Shown here piece after piece: positions 1 through 12,100 of a DNA stretch of 64,000 bases. The DNA comes from Dichotomocladium elegans (taxonomy: Eukaryota > Mucoromycota > Mucoromycetes > Mucorales > Lichtheimiaceae), in assembly GCA_025716815.1 (NCBI GenBank), contig JAIXMN010000016.1, positions 124,001-188,000 on the forward strand, given 5' to 3'. The translations under genes were made by a program, and so were the position numbers. The first letter of the stretch is position 1; each line of letters begins with the position of its first letter. The notes beneath the pieces were generated by a model. The model saw nothing but the letters and a program-made list of their open reading frames with translations, did not search any database and had not been told where the DNA came from.

Positions 1-1166
1 CCGAAGTGGGGACGACAATATCTCGTTTCTATTGGATACAAGAAAATATATGATCGAAAAAGAAGTCCTCTACGACAAATAGACATGTGCATTGTCTGTA
101 TCAGCTGCAACATCAATCAAATAACTGTACGTACTGGGCACACACACACACACATACGAAATCATGTGATGGGCACGACCAAAGAAAGCAATAAGACGAT
201 GGGAGCGTTGCTAAAACAAAAGAGAGCCTTCACGCAGGGGTTGGAGGGGGGGGAAGGAAAGGAGGAGGGAGGGCAGGAATGAAAGACATACTTTGCGCAA
301 ATGAAGGGCTGGGAGGGGGTGGAAGGAGATAAATTCTTATTACTACGCATTGCGTGTTCCCCAAGAAAAAGATGGACGACTAAGAACACATAAGACCTAT
401 CTGCGACTTAAAACAATATAGACATATATACGATGCAAGACATCTTTTATCAAAACGAAATATTTTTTCTAAAAGGGCCCGCCCATCAGGGCTCCTCTTG
501 TTAGCCAATGACTCTTTTTTTTGGCATCGGAAAAATACCCCAGATGAAGAGGTTGTTTGTTCTGTTACATATGTATGGAGAAATCGCCGTTATTTATCTG
601 GGGTAAGGAGGAAGTACGTAGTTGTTTGCACATGAGATTCCACTGGATTAATGGGCCTGCAAGGCAGGTTAGCAAAAGGCGAGACTGGCAGATTGTCTAC
701 ACATCTTTCATGAAGACCTCGAACGGAAAAGGATGCCAAAGACAAGATCCAAGGGAGGTAATCCAATCTGTAGTCTACCATGTGTTGAAGGAGGGACGGT
801 GGATTCTCTATATAGGCGAGAAGTCATATATTATACTATAGCATTCTTGTCCTAGGAATGCTCAGACATACAAGTAAATATCATGAACGGTGTTTTGCGC
901 AATATCAGGAACGTTTATTCTCATTGGATATTTCACTAGCATGTAAAGAAAAAAAAGATTATCATATTGTATGTGCTGTGTAAAGAATGCAGCGAGTTTA
1001 AAAGTAAGTATGTTGTGTGATCCAATACAGTTAATAATTTTCGAATGTATGTGTGTGTGTGGCTCGAGCAGTAGGTGCAGGTTGAATGAGTGGGTTAAAG
1101 GGGACGATATAAGAGCGTAAAAACTTAAGTAAAATAAAGGCGGGGTGAGGGGACGGAGTATGTACT
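1..1166. other. Intergenic, no gene recognised
   Basis: No open frame in this stretch resembles a known protein. It holds a short (CA)n microsatellite at about 138-154, G-rich low-complexity sequence at about 239-275, and AT-rich sequence towards the 3' side of the FYR-domain gene. It probably contains that gene's 3' UTR. Confidence 0.5.
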
Positions 1167-3298
1167 TTATGCGGTAGATTGCTTATCGGGCGTAACGTCT
1201 TCAGGTCGAAAAATCTTGCCACGTGCAGTTCTTCCAGTCGTGCCGATTTTGAATGTTTGCCAAATGTAATTATGGCATTTATCTGCGTTAGGTAAATCTT
1301 GAATCATCTTTGCAATTGTATTTTTGCGTAGGCCAAAGAAGTCTGGTCCCACCGGGTTGTGTCCGTAGTCCATGTTGCGGATCGCAAAGGCTCTTCGCAC
1401 GGCAATGGTCCACACCGTTGTTGGGGTGGGTCCCATATAGACATCTCCTGGATTGTCATCAGCCTCCAACCGGAACTTTTGAACATATGTTAGAAGAAGC
1501 ATTGTGTTTTTTGTGTTTCAACCTACAATGGGTTCTTGACCTCCGTCCAGGATCTCACAGGTATATTGTGTATCGCTGCGTGGATCTACCATGCTTCTGT
1601 ACCATCTGCGTTGCAAATCAATCCAAAGATTAAACCCCCGCTCACAGAGCATTTTTACCCCTCATTTTCCCTTCTCTTCTCTTTTCCCTCCCTCTCCCCC
1701 TCTCTCTTTTTTCGTGTGTGTGGCTGCTCCGCTTACTTCTTCACTTTATAACCAACAGGATAAATGTATCGCTGGTTGTGGAATGCTGGCCTATCATAAA
1801 CCACTTCTCCAAGACTCAAAACAGTCCATGAATCGATCTCTACAGGAAGACAATAGTTCCCGAGTTCATCTTTTTCGACCTGGACAAACGTCCGTACGTC
1901 ATTCACATTGGGCGGCTTGGTGTCGCGCTTTTTCCGACGACCGATCGCTGTGTGCTGCGTTGGGACGCGAACATTTGCCGGAGCAGCCGGCGCAGAAACG
2001 ACAGAGGAGGAAGATGACGTTTCCGCCAAAGTCACTGCGGTATTGTAGTAAAACCGAGCGGGTGTCTCGTGCTGTCGCATGTCCAGCAGCGCAGAAGGTG
2101 GGGGTAGAGACAAAGACGGCGATGTACGGGATCTCGGTGCTGATGGCGGTAATGGACCTTGTGATGTGGGTGGTGGAGGAGGAGGAGGGCCTGAACCGGA
2201 TATGTTAAATGGACTGGTGGAAGCAGGAGGGGAGAATCTGAGCTTCTTGAAGGGCTGATCGTCATAGGAGGATCCTCCTACGGCCTCTTCCGGAGAACGG
2301 CGATTGATAGGAGGCAATAACCGTGCGGCAAAGCGATGATCATGAGGTGGTGATGGCACGGGCAAGGGCTCGGAGGGGAGCATAGCAGGAAGCCGTCTTG
2401 CTGCTGGAGGGGAGGCATCATCCTGAATGGGTGACGAGGGAGTGATCTGCGGTCCACGCCGATGCACCAATGTATGGTAATATTCTGTTTTTGATATGCG
2501 ATGAGTCTGAGCAAAAGGGAAAAAAGCCGATCAGTTTATGTGTTGTCATATCAGATTTCGTCTCCAATCCCAAATCCTCCCACCATCACCCAAGCGAGCG
2601 CGCGCGTGTATGGATACTCGGCTTTGCGGCATCTTACGTACAGGGTGAAGCTGTAGAACAACCTCGATGTGATCTTCGTCGAGCGACGATCGCACACGTT
2701 TACCGGTCACCTGAAATGGCCTGTCGCACTCCTTGTCTAATATCCAAGATAGAAGTCCGTGTCCTTCCCATACAGTACCGGACGACGCTGAGCCCGAGGT
2801 CTCTTCAAAGTTTGCACTATATACAGCACAATCGGCGTCTGGATAGAGCAGCATATCCGGACTGATGGAGGATAAGGCGCGTATGTTAGAATGGGCTTTG
2901 GAAGAAAAAGAACATGGGCGACGCTAATGCGTTGCAAGGATGTTTAGAACTTGCCATGAGGTGCATAATGCGACTAGACAGTTGGTGAGTGGAACGGAAA
3001 CGTATTCGGACGATGTGGTGCTCAAGGTAGGACCGACGTCAAGGGAAAACGTACACAGGCAGGTTGAGCCAATCCCCTGAAACGTGTAAAAGACCTTGAC
3101 TGCATAAATAAAAGCTAGGTGAGAAAACAAAAAGAAAAAAAGCAGAAAATAAGGTAGAAATAGGGGGGGAAGGGGGGAGAGGAGTCGCTTGGCCGTTATA
3201 CCTTTTGTGCCTGCCCTTTTTCCTTCAAGGCTAGGCGTCGTAATTAGGGCAGGGTCGGGGAGCGGACGGCCATGAGGGTTTGTCATTAGGGAATTCAA
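1167..3298 (-). CDS. FYRN/FYRC-domain nuclear protein (TBRG1-like)
   Basis: The C-terminal half carries the paired F/Y-rich domains of chromatin-associated proteins (MLL/KMT2, TBRG1, JmjC regulators). FYRN is seen as VVYDRPAFHNQRYIYPVGYK followed, after an intron at about 1590-1735, by RWYRSMVDPRSDTQYTCEI. FYRC is seen as GPDFFGLRK...IQDLPNADKCHNYIW near the C-terminus. The middle is a Pro/Ser-rich linker. Upstream exons (about 2660-3298) are spliced in frame and start at MNSLMTNPHG; they encode a roughly 140-residue N-terminal region I do not recognise. The intron at 2862-2954 has a GC donor (GCAAGT) and a CAG acceptor. No SET, PHD or JmjC domain is visible, so TBRG1-like is the closest architecture. 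A chromatin role is inferred from the family. The joining of the N-terminal exons to the FYR exons is the least certain part of the model. Confidence 0.75.
2862..2954 (-). other. GC-AG intron in FYR gene
   Basis: The donor is ATG|GCAAGT and the acceptor ATCAG. Removal joins CTS to CPDMLLYPD in frame. Confidence 0.7.
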
Positions 3299-5262
3299 GT
3301 GATGGGCAAGAAGCGATCGAATGAGGTGGGCGAGAGGGGGTTAATAAGCGAGCTGGTCCACAGCCTAGGGTGATTGATATGTATTTAAGAGAGAAAGAAG
3401 CTACAGCGATTGGCTCATGTCACACGGCGACTCGAGCCTAAAAAGAAAAAGGAAGAAAAAGAAGCAACAAATATGAAAAAAGAAAGGGAAGCGAGAGAGC
3501 TTGTTTAAAGGGTCAGCGATCGATCTGTGCCCTTTTTGGTCCATCCAAAAAATGATACGCGGCCAAAGTCCGCATTCTTGCAGAATTCTTATTGGATCAA
3601 CAGGTAACTTTGAATGGTCTGAAATGAAAGCGTAGCACACGCTTTGAGTTTAGAGAAGAATGAAAAACGTGTCGTATTGGGTAATTGCAAGGGCTGTTTA
3701 CATGGGGCAGGGAGAGGGCGAGAAAGAAAGAGGGCAATGGGCCCACGTGTTATCATGAATTAAATGCGTTAGAGTAAGATCAACCGGAAGAGCATACGTA
3801 ATTCTTAAATTGCGCCGTCAAAACCCAAAAATAAGTACCAGGTGGTGTTACAATGTTATTTTATTACAATCGGCAATCTAAAAAAGCAACAGCGTTATTC
3901 TTCCACTCTAACCCATGCGTCGTCGATTGCCCTCTTGTCCCTCCAGAAAGAGACAGTATGCGTGTTATGTGAAAGACGCGTATTCGTCGTGCCTTTGTGC
4001 ATGTCCTATGAATGCAGTGCACACCTGTCTTGTGCGAACGGTATCTAGAAAACCATTTGTTTACATGTTGTTTTTGGTTTAGTTCCCGCGAAAAGGGAGC
4101 AAACGGCTCAAATGTTGTACATCCAAAAGGAGGACAGAGCCTCTGTTCTTTTATTTATTTATTTTATTTGACCCACCGCGCTTTCTGCTACCTTGGCCGA
4201 TATTGCCCTGAGCGACCATGTGTGCAGGTTTACAAGTATACAAAAGAGCTCTCGTGTGGAGTAGGCTCAACCCAGCGTAGGTCTCTCTCCCCTTCCCCCG
4301 CCCCCCACACACATACATCGATTTGTGTGTGTGTGTTTGGGGGGGGGAGGGTGATCATGGCGGTCTTGTTGTTCTAGCGGCGCTATGTACAACGCTAGGC
4401 CATAGTCGCTGTGAATGGCAGGTTTTCATTTCTTCATGGCATTGCATGTCACTTGAGCACATGACCGCAGGTTGTATTACAATGATTGCCCGGTGTGGGC
4501 CTTCTCCCCCATTTCCAGCAACCCGGGAGATCCGTCTGCTGTATATGTCATATGGCCATGCTCAATCCAATTCCTTTCACACCCACACCTACACTTGACG
4601 CAACCTTTTTTGAGCATGTGTTTCTTTTGTGCGCGCGTGTATGTGCGCGTGTGCGTATAAGTACACCGAAGACATGTGTATTTAGTATAAATGGACATGC
4701 GCCCAAAATGTCAAAGAAAACTACCGGATGATTTTTTTTTTGTCAGAAAGAGGGAATCATGCGGATGGCAATCTCGGCGAAATGAGTTTCTTTTTTCCGT
4801 TTCGGTGGATCTTCAATTGCCCTATTAGTTAGCATTTTTCCAGCCCCGTCCGCGCCTCTTGCTCCTATCTACCCAACTCGTCCCTGTCCCTGCTCCTCCC
4901 CCCTCCGCCTCCCACCCCCCCACAAACCCGCCCAAGCCCCAGCCTCAAGTCGTCCGTCCCACCCAATGAAACGAGCTCTTTGGCGCATTTTTTAAATGGT
5001 AGATCCATCTCTCGGAGAATTTAGTCTCCCAGTAGCTAATTTCGTTGTCAAATCTCCTGACCACTCCTGCTATGGTAACATAACAACAATATGGGTCGTG
5101 TATTTTTAACGCTGAAACCACACTAGTTACATTGGGGGGGGATATGAGCGAGTTGAGTGTAGGTATACAATACGTGAAATGAGGAGTGCCGGGGGGGTAG
5201 AGCGAGAGAGTGATTGAGGTAAACCGAAGTATCTGGCGGGTTGTTTACGGCGTCGCCGTAAC
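3299..5262. other. Intergenic, low-complexity sequence
   Basis: No protein-coding signal was recognised over about 2 kb. The stretch contains purine-rich and GT/CA simple repeats (for example about 4328-4350 and 4628-4655) and a C-rich patch at about 4850-4930. It lies between the 5' end of the FYR gene and the 3' end of the RhoGAP gene, so it probably holds the promoter of the former and the 3' UTR of the latter. Confidence 0.45.
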
Positions 5263-8200
5263 CTAAACTGACTTCCTCTTCCCCCTCACGCGTTCGCTTT
5301 CGGCGCTATAGGCGCACGCTTGCTTGTCTGCTTCCAGTTCCAACAGCAACGTCCTCAAAAAGCCTTGTTCGAACTTTGAGTTCTTGAGAACCGTTGTCAG
5401 TGCTTCGGAAGGGCATCGGAGCAGATTGGGCGCAAACACCATGGCAAGATTGGATACGTTCATCAACGTGTGCTTAATCACTTCTGGATCGATGAATTCC
5501 TATTTTCGTGTAATTGTTGGATCAACCTCCTCGTCTATGAATGCAATTGCTCTAGTGCACAACATGGGATCGCTCACCTGCAAAAATGCCAGCATGTAGA
5601 GCACGATGCGACGATTCGTGTCCGGCAGAGAATTAATAATTCCAATGGCTTTTTCAGCGTCGTCGTTGCAAGCGACACAACTGTCGTAATACTCTGCACA
5701 GATGAGCGGTTCAGGGAGGTCTCGAATCCAGTATTTTAGCAATGAGGCAGGTACATTGGGGTCCGTGATACCGCTTGCATCGTAGTTGCCATTTTCGATC
5801 CTGACACGCTAAAGACGAGGATGAGATCGATTCAGATGGCAGAAACTTTTTTTTATACTTGCCAGGTCAGTGATGGCGTCCGCGTCGCCCGGAACACGGA
5901 AGATACCCTCCGATCGCTGACCGTTTGTGCGGATGACGGCATCGGCAAGGAACGGAACTATCCTCGGTATTTGAAGTGATTGCTCGCCGTCCACGGTACC
6001 TCCTTCTTCTTCTTCTTCCTTCTTCTTTTTTGCCTCGAGGCCCATGATGAATTCCAACGACTCACCAAACACAGACGGCTTGAATGGAGCTATTTTGGCA
6101 CGCTCGATCTCTGCCGCCGTCAGGACCTTTCCTTTGGCTCCACGGACACAAATGCGTTTCAGTTTCGCTGATACATGTAGGCTCATGACGTCTACATCGT
6201 TCTCCTTAATCTGGTGATGGTGCTGGACAAAGCCGTTCAAATACGACTCGAGATTTTTGGATGGAGGAAATGTGATGCAGACAATGCATAGAAGTTCCCA
6301 TCCTTTCCGTATGCTCTCTCTGGAAAAGACCTATTTTTTTAATATTCGCCATGCTTGCCTCTCCTCTTCACCACTCACCCTCGAGGATTATGGTGTAATT
6401 GCTTGCACAGTTGCACGTAGATCTCGTCGCGCATCTGTCCTTTGCTAATGCCACAGTTGAGAATCGCCTGGATGTCCTCAACATCGCTTGACATTCTAGA
6501 TCTCGGCCGATCGCCCATGACGGTCTGGATCATTTTAAAACATCTTTGTGCGTCCTTATATAGGTCCTTGTTGAGTGTGATGAGGGGTTTGTTGAGCGAG
6601 TCCTAGAGAGCAACAAGTCAGCGTCTTGAGTTTCGAAGATAGAATAACATTCCCTTGCCTTTGTCCATTCTAGCATCTCCTTCATTGGCACCCTTCGCCG
6701 GAAAAGACCGCGTTTGTGGGTAGCAAAGTACTTTTGAGCAAATCCATCGATTGCAAACTGGTTGATGTCCTGCTGTAGACTGCTGGGTAACATCATCCTC
6801 CTGCTGTTTACTTATATTAACACACACAGATCTTTCATCGGGAAGGGGTCCGAATCCGTTCTTCCTTTACCTGTCAGCATTTGCAATGGATCGATCGTCC
6901 ATGTGCGTCAGTAAGTCGTTGACTGGAACGTCCGTCAGAGGATGTGTTGCTGTTCTCGCTTCTACCAACATAATCCAGATGTGCGACTTGATATTAGTGA
7001 AAGGAAAAGAGAGATAGAAGGGAGGGAGGGGGGAAATGAGAGTTGAGAGAAAACAAGAAAGAGGGAGGAAGGGCGACTTGAGAGGAGGAGGCGGGGGGGT
7101 GGGGGAGGAAGGAGGGAGAGAGGGAATCGCAGTTCTTTAGCCAAGCCCATAATATCGTCAAGATAAAAAAGAAAGGGGGAGAGGGGTTATGAATCAAAGA
7201 AGTCGAGCGAGCGACGGGTAAGAAATACCTGAATTAGTGTTGATTGGTGCACTGACCTGATCCTTCTTTTCGGCACGGTGCCCCCGCGTAAAGTTTATAA
7301 ATGCTGACTCGATGGATGCTTTTGAGCGTGCAAAGTGGGTTCTCTGTTTACGAAGGACGTCTGTCAACAAACATTGGCTACTTAGCGATCTCAACCCCAA
7401 GTGCCCATTTACCCGCCGATTTGCAGAACTCTCGACAGCAGCAGTAACAGCAGCAGGGATGTTGGTGGTTGAAGTGGTTGTTGACCTCGTCATGGCAGGC
7501 AACCGAGCCTGCGATCCGAAGCTACCGTCGGTTTTTGTCGCGCTTACACTGCCAGTATCTGATGTTGATCTTTGCGGGATAGGTCGCTTTGCCGTAAGCA
7601 GATCAAACGTGCGGCCGTTCTGTTGGATCGCTGTTTTAATACGGGGTGGTTCCTTAATCGATAACCGTTTGCTCGCCGTCGAGGATTGCTTTTTGTTAGG
7701 AGCCATAACAATCAGCTTCAATCACTTTTGGAGACGCACACACACATACGCGCGCGCGCGTGCGTGCGTGCGGGGACGCGCACACATATACGCAAAACAT
7801 TATCGTTTACCTCCTGTACTTTTATAAGCGAGATGACTGTACTTTCATTGTCGGGCCTAGTCCACCGCGTCTCTTTTGTTCGCGTATGATAGTAATACGG
7901 TAGTTGATTCTTTCCATCCCATAACTCCCACCAATCGCCATTGGGATCAGCAAATTTTCTTTATAACAAAAAATCTCGAGTCAATCTCCAATAGACTTTG
8001 ATCTCTACTCCCGCGCCCACCCACCTCCTGGGCAACCCCCTCTACCACCCCCTCACAAGCACCGGATCGGAAAAAAAAGAGAAAGAGAGAAGGGAGGGGG
8101 GCGGAAAAGGGAGCAGGAAGGGGGGGAGGGTAAAGGGACATTTGCTTTTCTTCAACCAATTGAAGCAAGATCTAATCTTACATTGAGGCTGTCGCAGGTT

Positions 8201-8427
8201 TAGCATCCCATAGACACTTCCCGGTATTCTATATGGGAATGGGGGGGAGGGTAATAGGGGAGTGGAGGAACGCAATCCAAATCCCCCTTTCTCGGTCAGA
8301 GCACTGCAAAAGCGACAATGCTAGGTATAATGCTGAATGAAATAATTACGGGATTGGCATAATAGTGCTGGCTCGTGTTGGGATCGATGATTTCAAACCA
8401 AATGGGGTTGCTGGCAGGCGTTGTCAT
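5263..8427 (-). CDS. WW-MyTH4-RhoGAP protein (Vilse/ARHGAP39-like)
   Basis: This is a GTPase-activating protein for Rho-family GTPases in about ten exons. The domains in order are: a WW-like segment at the start (NPIWFEIIDPNTSQHYYANP); a complete second WW domain on the exon at about 7812-7945 (DWWELWDGKNQLPYYYHTR then TRWTRP); a Ser/Thr-rich linker (about 7230-7700); a MyTH4 domain (FAQKYFATHKRGLFRRRVP, later MRDEIYVQLCKQLHHNP and GWELLCIVCITFPPS); and a RhoGAP domain with the arginine-finger motif EGIFRVPGD, LLKYWIRDLPEPLI and MNVSNLAMVFAPNLLR. An in-frame TAG near 5508 lies inside an intron (5508-5574 region) whose removal restores FLQ-EFIDPEVIKHT. The intron at 6603-6658 has a GC donor. 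This architecture is known from animal Vilse/ARHGAP39. The start at 8427 is the first ATG before WW1; the WW1-WW2 linker splicing is uncertain. It lies next to a RhoGEF on the same strand. Confidence 0.88.
6603..6658 (-). other. GC-AG intron in RhoGAP gene
   Basis: The donor is AAG|GCAAGG and the acceptor CTCTAG. Removal joins MLEWTK to DSLNKPLITL inside the MyTH4 domain. Confidence 0.85.
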
Positions 8428-9139
8428 GATGACATGTAAGCCGGTGACGCGCGCTTGTTTAAAAGTTCCCCCTGGTGATGGTGGGAAAAAAGAAAGGAGA
8501 GAGATAAAAAAAAAGAAAGGGGAATAGAACAACGGCGAGGGGCCAAGGTAGTTGGGAGAAAGAAGGAGAGAGAGAGAAAGAGAGAGAAAGCGAGCGTATG
8601 TGTTTCTGTCTAACAGTGCACACTTTGCTTTTTTTTGGGTAAGCCCAGGCACGCAATGAGATACTGGGCATGTACTTGGATCTAGGAACGAAACCAACTC
8701 AACAATTGACAACAAGCACTTGACTCTTTTCGATCCATTTGGCACGTGCAGTCCTGCTTGACATGGCAACCTGCCCATGTCTGTGCACATTTCGTAATGC
8801 CACCCCCAGCTCCGCCATCATGCCCGACCCATCTGTAAACACGTGCAAACACCCACACCCACCCACCCGCACGTACGCACCCACGCAAGGGGACTGGGCA
8901 TGTACGTATTGCAGGCACAGAAAATAGACATGGACATGGAAAGGGATTCAAATCGGGAGTGTTGTTCTTTGTGGCGCATCTACGTATTTCTCATATTGGG
9001 CGATGTACTTATTGTTGGGTTAAATTGGCCCTCACCCCCCCATTTCCATATACAGCACGTATTTCTTTACACAACATTTTGTTCGAACGATTTTAATTTG
9101 TTTATGAACTTAAATCGAATGGAATCATTCTCTGCTTAC
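8428..9139. other. Intergenic between RhoGAP 5' end and RhoGEF 3' end
   Basis: About 0.7 kb with (GA)n-rich sequence at about 8565-8590 and C/A-rich repeats at about 8845-8890. It should hold the RhoGAP promoter and the RhoGEF 3' UTR. A short non-coding first exon of the RhoGAP gene here cannot be excluded. Confidence 0.4.
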
Positions 9140-12100
9140 TCAATAGCCTGGTCGGCGACTGCTGTTGGATCTGTTGTTCGGGACATTGCTCAAACAGAGT
9201 TGGAATAATAGCTGAGTATCGGGTCTTTGGGGGTGTGCCATGCAGCAGTGGATGACGGGTGCCTCTCCACCGCCACTGTAGTAGGTTACGCGGAGGTTGC
9301 TGCCCTTGATGATCTCGATGAGCTCACCCTATACAGCCATAATCTCAGATCAGCCTCACGCAGGTCGCCATCGTTTGGAGAATAAGAACTAGAACTTACA
9401 GTTTCGACGCTTCGAACTTCAATAAATTGCTGGTTTACAGCGAGGATATATGGGTGATGATAAACAATGTTGTCCGGAGTACCGTGCCACTTGCATAACC
9501 AGGGATCTTGCTTATCAGAGCCACGAGCAACAAGCGATCCATTACGGTTGTTGACATAGAACGCGAAGCGGTTGTAACACAACAAGAACTTGTCCGCGAT
9601 GCGATACATGACGAGCGGTTTGAGCGATTCGCGATTGCGTTGGACAAAGCCAAACTGCGGATCAGATTGGTCGGGAATATTGCGACCGCCCACAACCAAG
9701 TTATCCAGGTCGATCACCTCGAAGCCCTGGCTCTCCACTACAATGCTCAGTCTTGATTTTAAAAAGTGCACATTTGTGGCCTCGGCTCCAACGTAAAATG
9801 GCTATATAGATCGTTCGAATTAGCCAAAAAAAAATAGAGTTTTTTTCTTTCGGTCTACTTGCCGTGTAGGTCGAAAACCATGCAGGCACAGAAGCGCGTC
9901 CCAACAATTTGCTTCGTGGCGTAAAGAGCCGCTCACTCTTCGGATCACGCATGTCACATACCGGCTCCAATGCCAAAAACCCCTTCCTGTTCTTGACGAC
10001 GCAGAGGCTCCTGTTGTTCCACATGCCGACTTGGAAGAACGAAATGCCCTGGCCCACCTCATAAGAGCGATCTGGCGTCTGTGACTTCGAAGGCGAGTCG
10101 AGTGCATCGATCGAGTACGCCCGGAGTACCTTGTCTGCCAAGACCAGTAGAATATGATGCCTCTCCATCACGGCCGCCTGAGTCACATTCTCCAACGCTA
10201 GCACGCGACGGACAGAGGAGGAATTCCCCTCTGCTTTTATATAAACACCAGAATCTGTACCGATCACAATCTTTTGCTCGCCTGACCTCGAGACTGCATA
10301 CATAATAGATTAGTCACACTGTCTATCCACCCCATCCGTCATTAGAACTTACCAAAGGGCACAGTGCAAGAGATTCGGGCTTGCGGACCACCTGAACCAT
10401 AATACCGGAACGAATCATCGATCGTCCTGAGCTCAAACACGTCGTAGTCACCCTGTCGTTTTCGTTTAAGTGCCGCCTTGGCCTCCTCAATCGCCCGAAT
10501 CCATTGCTGTTTTTCTTCTAGCGAGTTGCAAAAGAACTGGTACAGGCCGTCTCGCTGCCCCAGATGTTGCAGAGTTAGCGACGTACTGCCCCCATTGGGG
10601 ATGCTGCTCATGCTCCCCTGGTAATCGTTCCCGCCCAGAACAAACAGCAGCTGAAGCTCGATAGGCGTCTTCCACAAACGGAAATCGTCACCATTGTTCC
10701 CTTTGCGCTGCTGCTTGGTCATGACAAACCTGTGATCAAACACAAAGGCATGGATATCCGACTTCTCAGTCACCTCGATGCCCTGACCACGCCGCTTTAG
10801 GTCACCGCGGTAGTAGAGTCTACGGTTCGGTTCCGTCAGCTCAAGGTCGTGCGACTCGCCCGGCTTGGTGCTGATCATATCGTTGATCTTGAGGATCTCA
10901 ACCCGCTGCTTGGTATAAGCAGTCTGCATGTCTGATCGCATCGCAATGTTGTGGATCACTTCTTTACAGTTGACGAGGTATTTGCGGTCGATATTCCCTT
11001 CATCCGTTTTTTTAATGATCGCGTGAAGAAGGAGCGGATAACGCTGCATGCGCGTGACAGGACTCATCAAGAAATGGCGGAAGGCAAGGCGCCGCATCCG
11101 GTCATCCTTCTCACTCTCGCTCATGAACCGAGCAAACTCTGGATTCATGCTCTTCTCTTGATTCACATAGTACTCCGCAAGAGGCACATTAGGCGTGTAG
11201 GTGGTATACGGGTCGGAATAGTACTTGAATTCGTCCACAAGGATGTCGCCAATACCCGGGACGCATTTTCCATCATACTTGCGCTGGATGTCAAGAAGCT
11301 TCTTCGATAGAGTGCTACTCAGCTCGGTCAGCGTCTCAATGTTCGAAAACACCCGCTTGATGAACGCCCCGCGTTTCTTTTCGGGGATCACATTGGACCT
11401 CCAAAGCGGTTGGATAAAGACCTAATGATTCAGTCAATCGTTTGCTTGCCCCAAAGAGATGCACTCGTATCTCAGCAAACTAACCTCATTGAGAGTCTGA
11501 AGATCGCGGAGGTATACTTCTTCGGAGTAAATCATCTCGTTGATCGCTTCTTGACGCTCACGCTCACGCTTAGGCGTCGATTCGAGCACCTCCTTAGGGA
11601 CGCGCTGCGCCCATGCTGCTGTAGGAGGCATAGTCTAAAGATATCATCCTTCGAATGTTAGACGTAACTCACCCTTCCATGGCCATCCATTACTTCATAC
11701 CCTGGTATCGTCAAGAGATGCGGTTGATTTGACAGATGAACGGCGCCCAAGCTCGCTGCAGGACTAATAAGAAAGAAAGAAAAAAAAAATCGAGAAGACC
11801 CATCAGTACTGTTGATTCCACTTCTCTCGTTCTTACGGGGCGGACCACTGCAATATATACATACCATTATATCCTTATCAAAAACATCGGGCCGGTTAGG
11901 ACACCTTGGTGCGTAACAGCCTCCTTGGCCCGGTAAGCAGCCATCCACATAGCACTTTGTTAATAGCGTGAACACGCCTATAGGAAGATCATTCTCCGAA
12001 AGGTCCTCATCAAAGGTGTAAAACTGATCAGACGAATTGTACACCTCGTTCGTAATGAGTGATTTGTAGTTTTGACGGATGGGTTCAAACAACGGTGGTG

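Noticed and set aside
5482..5580. Stop codon within the RhoGAP domain
   Set aside because: It lies within an intron starting GTGAGC; splicing gives the conserved FLQ-EFIDPEV order.
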